Assembly (NCBI GenBank): GCA_017434455.1
Contig: JAFRFG010000053.1
Coordinates: 1 to 49,656, forward strand
Length of the DNA stretch: 49,656 bases
Reading direction: 5' to 3'
From: Thermoguttaceae bacterium
GTDB taxonomy: Bacteria; Planctomycetota; Planctomycetia; Pirellulales; Thermoguttaceae
Shown here: positions 1 to 7,976 of the stretch, piece after piece
Position numbering within the stretch: position 1 is the stretch's first letter
Layout: each line of letters opens with the position of its first letter
Translations under genes and position numbers: made by a program
The notes under the pieces: model-generated
What the model saw: only the letters and a program-made list of their open reading frames with translations
Databases searched by the model: none
What the model was told of the DNA's origin: nothing

Positions 1-1
1 G

Positions 2-109
2 GCGTTTAAGGGCTGCCCTAAACTAACCCTTATCGCCGACCGCGGGTCGACTGCCTGGAAGTACGCCGAAAAGTTCAAGATTCCCGTTCGAGAACCGGAA
101 GAACAATAA
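2..109 (+). CDS. C-terminal end of a BspA-type leucine-rich-repeat protein (partial)
   Basis: An open frame enters from the left edge and stops with TAA at 107-109, giving 35 residues. It begins AFKGCPKLTLIA, continues with a GSTAWKYAEKFKIPV stretch and ends EPEEQ. This is the usual closing repeat of BspA-like LRR_5 proteins, where an AF-x-GC-x-x-L-T-x-I repeat is followed by a GS-x-A-x-x-YA segment and a short polar tail. Such proteins are normally surface-exposed or secreted and bind host or matrix components. The start and all other repeats lie outside the window, so total length and signal peptide are unknown. The match is to a short but characteristic pattern. Confidence 0.7.
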   Translation, partial: AFKGCPKLTLIADRGSTAWKYAEKFKIPVREPEEQ

Positions 110-145
110 CCGCGGCTGTTTTTTCCTCCCCCCGATTTTTCCTCT

Positions 146-164
146 TTCGGCCGCGCGGGCCGAA
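146..164. terminator. Possible hairpin after the LRR gene
   Basis: TTCGGCC at 146-152 pairs with GGCCGAA at 158-164 around a 5-base loop, about 37 bases after the LRR stop codon. No clear T-run follows on the plus strand (a G-run does), so it is a weak terminator candidate. Nothing else is visible between the LRR gene and the next promoter. Confidence 0.3.
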
Positions 165-178
165 GGGGGGCCGTTTGC

Positions 179-208
179 TTGACATCCCGATCCGGTTTCT
201 GATAAAAT
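179..208 (+). promoter_or_regulatory. Sigma70-type promoter for the GH127 operon
   Basis: A perfect -35 TTGACA (179-184) is separated by 18 bases from a TAAAAT -10 (203-208). The -10 is preceded by TGA (200-202), giving an extended -10. Transcription would begin near 215 and leave a leader of about 80 bases before the ATG at 298. No operator-like repeat is evident in the leader. Confidence 0.65.
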
Positions 209-297
209 CGACTTTGGCGCCGTCAAGCGCGAAAGGCGTTTTCGCGCGCTGGTATTCAGATCCACCGTTTTCCTGAGTCGCTTTCCGAGGGTATTTT

Positions 298-3084
298 ATG
301 TCAATCAATCACAACTGCTGTTCCCGGCTGATCGCTCTTTGCGGCGTCTTGCTTATCACCTCTTTGGCCCGCGGGGACGAGGCCGAACCGGCCGCCTTCA
401 AACCGATCGACGAGAAGGGGGCTTTTGTTTTCGCGTCCGACCCGAATGTCGAAATGCGGCTCGGCGGGCCGGTCGGGGAGCGGATCGACAATAATATTTC
501 CGAGTGGGTGCTGCGCGCCCCCAAGGCGAACCCGATTCTTCTTTCGATCTTTTCCCTGCGGGACCGCAAGCCGGAAACCAACGCGTACTATGTTCCTTGG
601 GTCGGGGAGTTCATCGGGAAATTCCTGACCAACTCCATCGCCGTGCTTCGTCTGTCGGATCGGCCGGAACTGGAAGAAACGGTTCGCGTTTTGGTCGAGG
701 AACTGATGGCCTCTCAGTCGCCGGAGGGGTATTTGGGGCCGTTCCCGAAGGATAAGCGGCTGATGGTCTGCTGGGACCTTTGGGGGCACTATCACGCCAT
801 CACCGCGCTTTTGATGTGGTACGAGCGCACCGGGGACGAGCGGGCTTTTGAAACCTGTATTAAGGCGGCCGATTTTATCTGCGGCACCTTCCTCGATACC
901 GGGCACCGGATGAAGGACGTCGGCTCGCACGAAATGAATCTGTCGATTATCACCTCGTTCTGCCAGCTGTACCGAATGACCGGCAACCCGAGGTATTTCC
1001 GCATGGCCAACGAGATTCTTCAGGATTGGGAGGATACCGGCGACTATTACCGCAGCGGCCTGGCGGGAGTCGAGTTCTACCAGACCCCCCGCCCGCGGTG
1101 GGAATCGATTCACTGCCTTTTGGGATTGCCGGAACTGTACCGGATCACCGGGGAAGAATCGTACAAAACCGCCTACCTGAATCTGTGGCGCAGCGCCCTG
1201 ACGCTGGAGGTTCACAACAACGGGTCGTTCAGCACCGACGAGGAGACGATCGGCCACCCGTTCGGAACCGGTCCGATCGAGACCTGCTGCACGGTCGCCT
1301 GGATGGCGATGACGACCGAAACCCTCCGCATGACCGGCTCCCCCGAGGCGGCCGACGCGCTGGAGGCGGCGACCTACAACACGGTGATGGCGTATCAGAA
1401 CCCCTCGGGGAGCTGGTCGACCTACCATACCCCGATGAACGGCCGGCGGGAAGCGTCGTTCCATTCGATCGTCTTCCAAAGCCGCCCGGGACAGCCGGAG
1501 CTCAACTGCTGCAGCGTCAACGCGCCGCGGGGGTTGGCGCTGGTTTCCGAGTGGGGACTGATGAAGGGGACCGACACGGACGGAAAAGAGTCGCTGGTGA
1601 TCAACTACTATGGGCCGGGAACGATGACGACCACCCTCGGCGGCGAGCCGGTGACGGTCACGCAGAAGACCAGCTACCCGCTGGACGGGGAAATCGAGAT
1701 CAATATCCAGACCAAGCAGACGAAGCCGTTTACCGTTCTGGTGCGCGTCCCGCGCTGGGCCGAGGGGGGGACCGTCCGGACGGCCGCCGGCGACGAAACC
1801 CTAACGCCGGGGACTTACTGGCGGCTGAGTTACAATCCCGGCTCCACCGGCGCGATCCGGCTTTCCTTCCCGATGCCGCTGCGCTACGAGTCGGGGGATC
1901 TGGCGTTCGCCGATACGATGTCGATCTACCGCGGTCCGATCCTCCTGGCGTACGATCAGCGGTACAACGAGTTCGAAAACGACGCGATCCCGGCGGTGAC
2001 CCCCGATCTGCTCGAAAAGGCGTCGGTCGAATTTCCGCCGAAGGACGAGCGCGCCGAACTGTTCGGGGCGTACACGCCGATGCTGCGGGTGACGATTCCG
2101 GCGGAAAAGCCGCTGGTTTTGACCGATTTCGCCACGGCCGGCGTCTTGGGGACGGTCTACGTCTCGTGGATTCCGGCGCGGGATATTCTGCCCCCCGTTC
2201 CGGCCTGCGTCTCCCCGAAGAAGGGCCAGTCTGTTCCCGCGTCGGGCATCCGGTTCGCCTGGCGGACGATGGCTCACCCGCAGCAGTACACCTATACCGT
2301 CACGATCGCCGAGACCCCCGATCTGGCGCGGCCGGTCGTCAGCGTGACGACCTCCGACGCCCGGCGGCTGATACTTTCCGAAGAGGACGAGGCCCGGCTG
2401 ACCCCCGATCGGGTCTATTATTGGGGCGTCACGGCGAGCAACGAACAGGGAAGCCGCCGCTGTCAAGAAACCCGCTCGTTTAAGATCGACCCGTCGCTGC
2501 CGCCCGGGGCGGTTTCCAATCCGCTGCTGGTCGCCGACGACCTGGCCGGGGAAGTGAATCCTTCCTCCGGCAAGGTCGCCGAGGTCGTGGGGGCCCAGCC
2601 GTGTGACGGCCCGGAGGGTTCCGGCGGCGCGGTGCGGCTCGACGGGGAATCGGGGATTATTACCTACCAGCTGGAAGAGTTCCCCGAGGAGTTCACCCTG
2701 AGCGTCGATTTTTGTCTGGACGCCTTCCCGGACAGTTCCCGCATCGGTGAAATCGTCAGCGCGTGGTGCCGGGGATGGGACGATCCGCTGCGCGTCTTTA
2801 TGCGGGAAGATCAGATCTTCGGCAAGATCGAGTCGTCACACGGCGGGCAGATCGACGGCCCGAAACTCGAGCTGGGCCGCTGGTATCATTTAAGCGTCAC
2901 GCAGGATCATCAGCAGTACTTGCTGTACCTCGACGATCAGCTGATCGGGCACATTAACGGCAGCGGGGAAGGGACCGCCTCGCGCATGATTTCCCTCGGG
3001 GGGAATCCGCTCTACCGGCAGGAGTCGGAATTCACCGCCGCCCGGTTCGCCCGCTTCCGGTTCGTCGATCAGGCGCAGGAGTAA
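298..3084 (+). CDS. GH127 (DUF1680)-type exported glycosidase with Fn3-like and LamG modules
   Basis: Probably a beta-L-arabinofuranosidase-type exo-glycosidase acting outside the cytoplasm. Residues 1-26 form a Sec signal. The (alpha/alpha)6-barrel with its beta-sandwich spans about 45-625. The zinc/thiolate active site of the family is present as E328-T-C330 and the pair C404-C405; C404 matches the family's cysteine nucleophile. A fibronectin-III-like segment lies at about 630-730, and a LamG/concanavalin-like module fills about 740-925. That makes it clearly longer than a plain GH127 (about 650 residues). A GAGG ribosome site precedes the ATG. It is the first gene of a plus-strand run and has its own promoter. 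GH127 also contains aceric-acid-type activity, so the sugar is not fixed by sequence alone. Family assignment is confident. Confidence 0.88.
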   Translation: MSINHNCCSRLIALCGVLLITSLARGDEAEPAAFKPIDEKGAFVFASDPNVEMRLGGPVGERIDNNISEWVLRAPKANPILLSIFSLRDRKPETNAYYVPWVGEFIGKFLTNSIAVLRLSDRPELEETVRVLVEELMASQSPEGYLGPFPKDKRLMVCWDLWGHYHAITALLMWYERTGDERAFETCIKAADFICGTFLDTGHRMKDVGSHEMNLSIITSFCQLYRMTGNPRYFRMANEILQDWEDTGDYYRSGLAGVEFYQTPRPRWESIHCLLGLPELYRITGEESYKTAYLNLWRSALTLEVHNNGSFSTDEETIGHPFGTGPIETCCTVAWMAMTTETLRMTGSPEAADALEAATYNTVMAYQNPSGSWSTYHTPMNGRREASFHSIVFQSRPGQPELNCCSVNAPRGLALVSEWGLMKGTDTDGKESLVINYYGPGTMTTTLGGEPVTVTQKTSYPLDGEIEINIQTKQTKPFTVLVRVPRWAEGGTVRTAAGDETLTPGTYWRLSYNPGSTGAIRLSFPMPLRYESGDLAFADTMSIYRGPILLAYDQRYNEFENDAIPAVTPDLLEKASVEFPPKDERAELFGAYTPMLRVTIPAEKPLVLTDFATAGVLGTVYVSWIPARDILPPVPACVSPKKGQSVPASGIRFAWRTMAHPQQYTYTVTIAETPDLARPVVSVTTSDARRLILSEEDEARLTPDRVYYWGVTASNEQGSRRCQETRSFKIDPSLPPGAVSNPLLVADDLAGEVNPSSGKVAEVVGAQPCDGPEGSGGAVRLDGESGIITYQLEEFPEEFTLSVDFCLDAFPDSSRIGEIVSAWCRGWDDPLRVFMREDQIFGKIESSHGGQIDGPKLELGRWYHLSVTQDHQQYLLYLDDQLIGHINGSGEGTASRMISLGGNPLYRQESEFTAARFARFRFVDQAQE

Positions 3085-3158
3085 CAGCGGACGGAAATAA
3101 AATTTAGGAACTATACTTCCCCTTAGTATCTCAAACATTGAATCGAAAAGGAGCTGTA

Positions 3159-3995
3159 ATGCCGCTGCGAACGCTCGCCTTGGCGCTGTTGTTGGGGGGA
3201 TGGGTCTCGGTTTTCGCCGACGAGGTCCCCGTCGACCCAAATTTAGTGGTGATCATCTCGGATGTCCACGTCGGGGCGAATCCGAATAAGCCCGACTACG
3301 CGGCGGTCCCCGAGGTGAAACTCCAGCGCGTGATCGACAAGATTTTGGCGATGAATCCGCGCCCCGCGCTGGTGCTGAACTACGGCGATATTTCGTACAA
3401 CGACGGGAACAAGATCGACTACGAGATGGTTAAACCGATTCTCTCCCGATTGGACGAGGCCGGGATCCCCTGGGTGACGACCTTCGGAAACCATGACCTG
3501 CGGGAGGTTTTCTGGTCGGTCTTCCCCGAGAAACGGGGGGTAGAGGAGTTTCCCGAAAGACTCGTGACGGTCACCGAGACCGACCGGGCCTTTTTTATTC
3601 TGCTCGACTCCCTGGAGGTGGGGAACGTTTCGACCAGCCCCGATCCGGCGCAGCTGAAGTGGCTCGATGAAAAACTCGCGTCGCTGGAGCCGACCGGAAA
3701 ACGTGTCTATGTGGGGGCGCATCATCTGATCGAAGAGTTTGGCGTCGCCGAAACCCTCAAAAAGCACCCCAACGCGGCGGGGTATATTTTCGGTCACGCG
3801 CATCACTGGCTGTGTCGGCCGATCGATGGAATCCCCTGTATCGGGCTTTCCAGCACGGGGTACACGTTCCCCGGAGATACTCAGCTGCCCGGGTACGCGA
3901 CCCTTCGCCTGGGCGAGACTGAGGATGTTTTTACGCTCCACAGCCAGCCGGGCGACCCGCAGGACGGAGAGACCTTCACGGTTCGGTTTAAGTAA
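3159..3995 (+). CDS. Exported calcineurin-like metallophosphoesterase A
   Basis: A 278-residue exported phosphoesterase. The ATG at 3159 is chosen over an in-frame TTG at 3138 because AAAAGGAG (3147-3154) sits just before it and the signal peptide then begins properly (MPLRTLALALLL, ending near FADE). All metal-binding blocks are intact: D35-x-H37, YGD, G110-N-H-D113, a GAHH block, and G212-H-A-H215. It would cleave phosphomonoesters or diesters in the periplasm. It is closely related along its whole length to metallophosphoesterase B (7061-7912), and both are followed downstream by a nucleoside hydrolase. Substrate is unknown; nucleotides are a contextual guess. Confidence 0.87.
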   Translation: MPLRTLALALLLGGWVSVFADEVPVDPNLVVIISDVHVGANPNKPDYAAVPEVKLQRVIDKILAMNPRPALVLNYGDISYNDGNKIDYEMVKPILSRLDEAGIPWVTTFGNHDLREVFWSVFPEKRGVEEFPERLVTVTETDRAFFILLDSLEVGNVSTSPDPAQLKWLDEKLASLEPTGKRVYVGAHHLIEEFGVAETLKKHPNAAGYIFGHAHHWLCRPIDGIPCIGLSSTGYTFPGDTQLPGYATLRLGETEDVFTLHSQPGDPQDGETFTVRFK

Positions 3996-4045
3996 GGCCG
4001 CGCGGCCGCGCGAAAGGGCAGGGAATCTTTGAAAAGGGGGTCGTG

Positions 4046-5857
4046 ATGTCCGCTCGAACAGTTGTTTTTTTCCTCCTGGGATGGCTGACCCTTGTGTCGG
4101 CCCTTCGGGCCGATCATCTGGAAATCTATCCGACGGCGGAAAAGATGCCGACCGACCTGCAGGGGCCGTTTGTCCTCACCGACGACGGAGCGATCCTCTG
4201 CCTGGAGAATCGCGCGATTCATCGTTCCGAGGATGGGGGCAAAACGTGGGAATCGCGGATCGTTCTGCCGGAGAATATGACCGACCGGGAGGAACGGGCC
4301 ATTCTCCGGACCGCTTCCGGGACGATCCTGTGCGCTTTCTTAGACGAGAACCAGCGCGCCGCCGGCCAGGTGTGGGGATCGAGCGACATCGACCAATGGG
4401 TCCTGCCGACCTATGTGATCCGCAGCACCGATTCCGGCAAAACGTGGTCGCCGCCGCGGCAGATTCAAAGGCGCTGGTGCGGGGCCATCCGATCGATGAT
4501 TCAGCACTCCAGCGGCCGAATCTTCCTCGTCGGCCAGTCGCTCGAAAATTGGAGCAATACGACGATCGTCTACTATTCCGACGACGATGGGCACAGCTGG
4601 AAAGCGGGCCCGGAGATGACACTCGACGATCAGGGGGACCATAACGGCGCGATGGAGGGAACCATCATCGAACGTCCCGATTCGTCCCTCTATCTGCTGA
4701 TCCGCACGACCCGCGGCGTCTTTTATGAATCGGTCTCGACCGACCGCGGCGAAACCTGGTCCCCCATCGCCCCCAGCGGGATCGAGAATAATTTCTGCTG
4801 CGGGACGATGGCGCGGCTTCGCGACGGCAAGTATATTCTTCTGTGGACCCGGGAACGCAGTTCCACGGCCTACAACCACCCGGAAGGGGAGCCCTATTAC
4901 CTGTCTCGCGACGAGCTGTCGGCGGCGTTTTCCGACGACGCGCGGCATTGGTCCGAGCCGCTGGTCATCGCCGCCCATCCGAACGACGGGACGCAGCCGT
5001 GGTATCATTACCTGGTTTCCTATCCTTACCTGTGCGAAGTCGCCCCCGGAGAGCTCTGGATCACGACGATGCAGGGGGGGCTGCGCATGGCGGTCGCCGA
5101 GCGGGATCTGCTCGACGGGGCCGCCGCGCGGGAAAAAACGCTCCGCTCGCCGAATCACAAGTGGGTCTTGATTCTCGGCGATTCCTCCTCGGCTCTTCGC
5201 CGAGGGGTCGTCACCTACGAGGAGCGGCTGCGCAAACGGTTCGAGGAAGAGGGGTACGCGGTCGATTTTGTCAATGCCGCGGTCTCGGGCTATACCACCC
5301 GAACGGCGAAGGAGCATTTCGACCGGCTGACCGCCGGGGTCAATCCCAACCTGGTCATTCTTCAGTTCGGCATCAACGATTCGGCGATCGACGTTTGGGC
5401 TGATCCCCCGGCGACACGGCCGCGGGTCTCGGAAGAGGAGTTCGCGCAGAATCTCAGGTGGATGATCGAGCGGTTCCAAGCGAAGTCGATCCCGGTGATT
5501 CTCATGACGACCACCCAGCTGCGCTGGGGCGACGATACGCTGGCCCTTTACGGGAAAGCGCCGTACGATCCCGACGACCCGCTTTCGTTCACCAATGTTT
5601 CGCTGCGCCGATACAACGAGGTGATTCGCCGCGTCGCCGAAGGGACCGAAACGCCGCTGGTCGATATTTTCGCACGGTGGGATCAGATCGCCTCCGAACA
5701 GGGGGAAGAGGCGATCTCGGCGCTGCTGTTCGGCGGGAAGATGCACCCCGGCACCGCGGGCCACGCGGTGACGGCCGAGGAACTCTACCCGGTTTTGCTC
5801 AAGAAGCTGAAACCTTACCGGGACAGGACCCCGGAGCCGCTGAAGAAGATCGATTGA
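4046..5857 (+). CDS. Sialidase-like beta-propeller fused to an SGNH/GDSL hydrolase
   Basis: A two-domain exported protein of about 603 residues. After a signal peptide ending near ALRAD, residues about 25-360 form a BNR/sialidase-type propeller with Asp-box motifs SEDGGKTW, STDSGKTW, SDDDGHSW and STDRGETW. Residues about 370-595 are an SGNH hydrolase: block I is G378-D-S380 (likely nucleophile), block III-like G442-IND445, and block V has H567 in KMHPGTAGH. The usual catalytic Asp three residues before that His is Gly here, so it may use a dyad or another acid. Removing a sugar and its acyl group with one protein is a plausible role. GTG at 4043 is an alternative start; ATG at 4046 is preferred. 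GH33 specificity is not proven because the arginine triad cannot be placed with certainty. Confidence 0.8.
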   Translation: MSARTVVFFLLGWLTLVSALRADHLEIYPTAEKMPTDLQGPFVLTDDGAILCLENRAIHRSEDGGKTWESRIVLPENMTDREERAILRTASGTILCAFLDENQRAAGQVWGSSDIDQWVLPTYVIRSTDSGKTWSPPRQIQRRWCGAIRSMIQHSSGRIFLVGQSLENWSNTTIVYYSDDDGHSWKAGPEMTLDDQGDHNGAMEGTIIERPDSSLYLLIRTTRGVFYESVSTDRGETWSPIAPSGIENNFCCGTMARLRDGKYILLWTRERSSTAYNHPEGEPYYLSRDELSAAFSDDARHWSEPLVIAAHPNDGTQPWYHYLVSYPYLCEVAPGELWITTMQGGLRMAVAERDLLDGAAAREKTLRSPNHKWVLILGDSSSALRRGVVTYEERLRKRFEEEGYAVDFVNAAVSGYTTRTAKEHFDRLTAGVNPNLVILQFGINDSAIDVWADPPATRPRVSEEEFAQNLRWMIERFQAKSIPVILMTTTQLRWGDDTLALYGKAPYDPDDPLSFTNVSLRRYNEVIRRVAEGTETPLVDIFARWDQIASEQGEEAISALLFGGKMHPGTAGHAVTAEELYPVLLKKLKPYRDRTPEPLKKID

Positions 5858-5972
5858 TCGGCGCCTTTCCCGCGCGGGGGGGGCGATTCGGAAAAACATC
5901 CGCGCCCATCATCATCCCAGTGAACACTATCCGAATAAACACAAACCGAATGAACATACAAGAGGGCAAACA

Positions 5973-6998
5973 ATGCGCGGCGCGCTGATCGGTTTACTGG
6001 CGATACTGGGAATCTTTTGCGGCGCTTTCGCCGCCCGGGCCGAATCGGGAAAACCCGTCCCGGTGATTTTCGACACCGACATCGGAAGCGACGTCGACGA
6101 CGCCTTCGCCCTGGCGATGCTCCACGCGCTGGTCGACCGCCGGGAGTGCGATCTGCTGGCGGTGACGGTGACCCGGTCGAACCCGAAGTCGGCGAAACTC
6201 GTCCAGATGTTCAACGCCTGGTACGGCCACCCGTCGATTCCGGTCGGGCTGGTCGACAACGGGCCTTTGACCGGAGACGGGTGGTATTTGAACGATACCC
6301 TCCGGGCCGCGGAGGAGAACGGGTTTTCGTACCCGACCGGCCGGATAGAAAACGCGGTGACGCTGCTGCGCCGGGTATTGGCCGCGGCCGAAGACGGCTC
6401 GGTCACCATCGTTCAGGTCGGCTGCTCGACGAATCTGGCGCGGCTGCTCGACTGGCCCGCCGACGATATCTCGCCGATGAGCGGCATGGAACTGGCGGCG
6501 AAAAAGGTGAAGGTTGTTCAGGCGGTGGCCGGCATTTTCGGCGGGGATTACACCCACAAAGAGGCGAATATCGTCAGCGACCTCCCCTCGGCGCGGAAGC
6601 TGTTCGAGCGGTGGCCGACCCCGATTCAGGTCTCGGGGTTTGAAATCGGCATGGCGGTGGTGCTCCCGTTCAAATCGGTCACCGACGATTACAACTACTG
6701 CCCCTGGCATCCCCTCAAGACCGCCTTTGAGTCGCTCATGACCCGGGCGTTCGGACAGATGCGCGACTGGGCGACGTTCGACGTCACCTCGGTGATGCAG
6801 GCGGTTCGGCCGGATCGGTATTTCACGATGAGCCAGCCGGGAACCGTCACCGTCGAGGAGGACGGGACCACCCGCTTTACCCCGGATCCGGCCGGGCGGC
6901 ATCAGTATTTCCTCCTTCCGGACGAGGTATCAAAAGCCCGCGCCGAGGAGGCGATTATCGATCTTTGCAGCCAGCCGCCCCTGGGGGCCGAGCGGTAG
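5973..6998 (+). CDS. Exported nucleoside hydrolase (IUNH-like) A
   Basis: A 341-residue member of the inosine-uridine nucleoside N-ribohydrolase superfamily with a signal peptide (cleavage near ARAES). The calcium-site motif DTDIGSDVDD lies at residues 34-43. The C-terminal metal Asp is D270, but the position usually held by the general-acid His is F269, so catalysis may be altered or use another acid. Family enzymes split nucleosides into base and ribose, and export suggests salvage from outside the cell. The 115-base gap before it is AT-rich and holds an imperfect direct repeat (CCGAATAAAC / CCGAATGAAC) but no clear promoter. AGAGGG precedes the ATG. It is strikingly similar to copy B (7977-9002). 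Confidence 0.83.
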   Translation: MRGALIGLLAILGIFCGAFAARAESGKPVPVIFDTDIGSDVDDAFALAMLHALVDRRECDLLAVTVTRSNPKSAKLVQMFNAWYGHPSIPVGLVDNGPLTGDGWYLNDTLRAAEENGFSYPTGRIENAVTLLRRVLAAAEDGSVTIVQVGCSTNLARLLDWPADDISPMSGMELAAKKVKVVQAVAGIFGGDYTHKEANIVSDLPSARKLFERWPTPIQVSGFEIGMAVVLPFKSVTDDYNYCPWHPLKTAFESLMTRAFGQMRDWATFDVTSVMQAVRPDRYFTMSQPGTVTVEEDGTTRFTPDPAGRHQYFLLPDEVSKARAEEAIIDLCSQPPLGAER

Positions 6999-7060
6999 AC
7001 GCGCGGCTTTCGGCGCTTGGAAATACTTAAATCACAACATCTAACGAAAAAGGAAAAGCT

Positions 7061-7912
7061 ATGCGTTTTGAGCGGCTCGCGCTTGCAGTGGCGCTGTTGT
7101 TGGGGGGCCTGGCCCCGCTTTTCGCCGACGATATCCCGGTCGACCCGAATCTGGTGGTGCTGATTTCGGATACTCACGTCGGGACGAATCCGAATAAACC
7201 GGCCCACGCGGCGCGGAACGAGGAGAGATTCGATCAGACGGTCGACAAAATCCTCGCGATGAATCCCCGTCCCGCGTTGGTGCTGCACTACGGCGATATC
7301 GCGTACAGCTGCGGAAAACCGGCCGATTACCAGATGAGCAAGCCGATTTTTGCCCGCTTGGACGAGGCGGGGATCCCCTGGGCGGCGGCCTTCGGCAACC
7401 ACGACCGCCGGGACGCTTTCTGGGAGGTCTTTCCCGAAAAACGGGGGGTGGAGGAGTTCCCCGACAAGCTGGTCGTCGTCGCCGAAACCGACCGGGCCGT
7501 CTTTATTCTGCTCGACTCGCTGGAGGTGGGGAACGTTTCGACAACGCCCGATCCGGCGCAGCTGACGTGGCTTGACGAAAAACTCGCGTCGCTGGAGCCA
7601 TCCGGCAAACGGGTTTACGTTGGGGCGCATCACCCGATCAAACAGACCGGTGTCGCCGATGTTCTCAAGAAACACCCCAACGCGGCGGGGTATATTTTCG
7701 GCCATAATCATCACTGGCACTGTAAAACCGACGATTCGGTCTCCCGCGTCGGGCTCCCCAGTACGGCGTATATCCCGCACAACAAGTACCCCGAACAGGA
7801 GCGCCCGCTGGGGTATGTCACCCTTCAATTGGGCGAGACGGAAGATGTTTTCACCTTCCACAGCCGCTTGGAGAACCCGCAGGACGGCGAAACCTTCACG
7901 GTTCGGTTCTAA
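7061..7912 (+). CDS. Exported calcineurin-like metallophosphoesterase B
   Basis: A 283-residue paralogue of the protein at 3159-3995. The signal peptide runs to about residue 23 (LFADD). The metal blocks are complete: D37-x-H39, YGD, GNHD, GAHH and GHNHH. Differences from copy A cluster in the substrate-facing loops (ISYNDGNKID against IAYSCGKPAD, and the loop after the last His block). This fits diverged specificity with conserved chemistry. AAAAAGGAAAAG precedes the ATG, and the gene sits 62 bases after nucleoside hydrolase A and 64 bases before copy B of that gene, so the three are probably co-transcribed. Confidence 0.87.
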   Translation: MRFERLALAVALLLGGLAPLFADDIPVDPNLVVLISDTHVGTNPNKPAHAARNEERFDQTVDKILAMNPRPALVLHYGDIAYSCGKPADYQMSKPIFARLDEAGIPWAAAFGNHDRRDAFWEVFPEKRGVEEFPDKLVVVAETDRAVFILLDSLEVGNVSTTPDPAQLTWLDEKLASLEPSGKRVYVGAHHPIKQTGVADVLKKHPNAAGYIFGHNHHWHCKTDDSVSRVGLPSTAYIPHNKYPEQERPLGYVTLQLGETEDVFTFHSRLENPQDGETFTVRF

Positions 7913-7976
7913 GCGAAACACAGAGACAATACCTTAAGTCAAACACACGATTAAAGTCAGCGAAAAGGAAAATAAA

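Noticed and set aside
1764..1771. G7 run inside the GH127 gene as a phase-variable tract
   Set aside because: Short G runs are common in this high-GC coding DNA because GGG and CCC codons are frequent. None is long or placed near a start or promoter.
1026..2483. A 485-codon plus-strand frame inside the GH127 gene
   Set aside because: It is a frame-shifted shadow with Arg/Asp/Gly-rich sequence and no family features.
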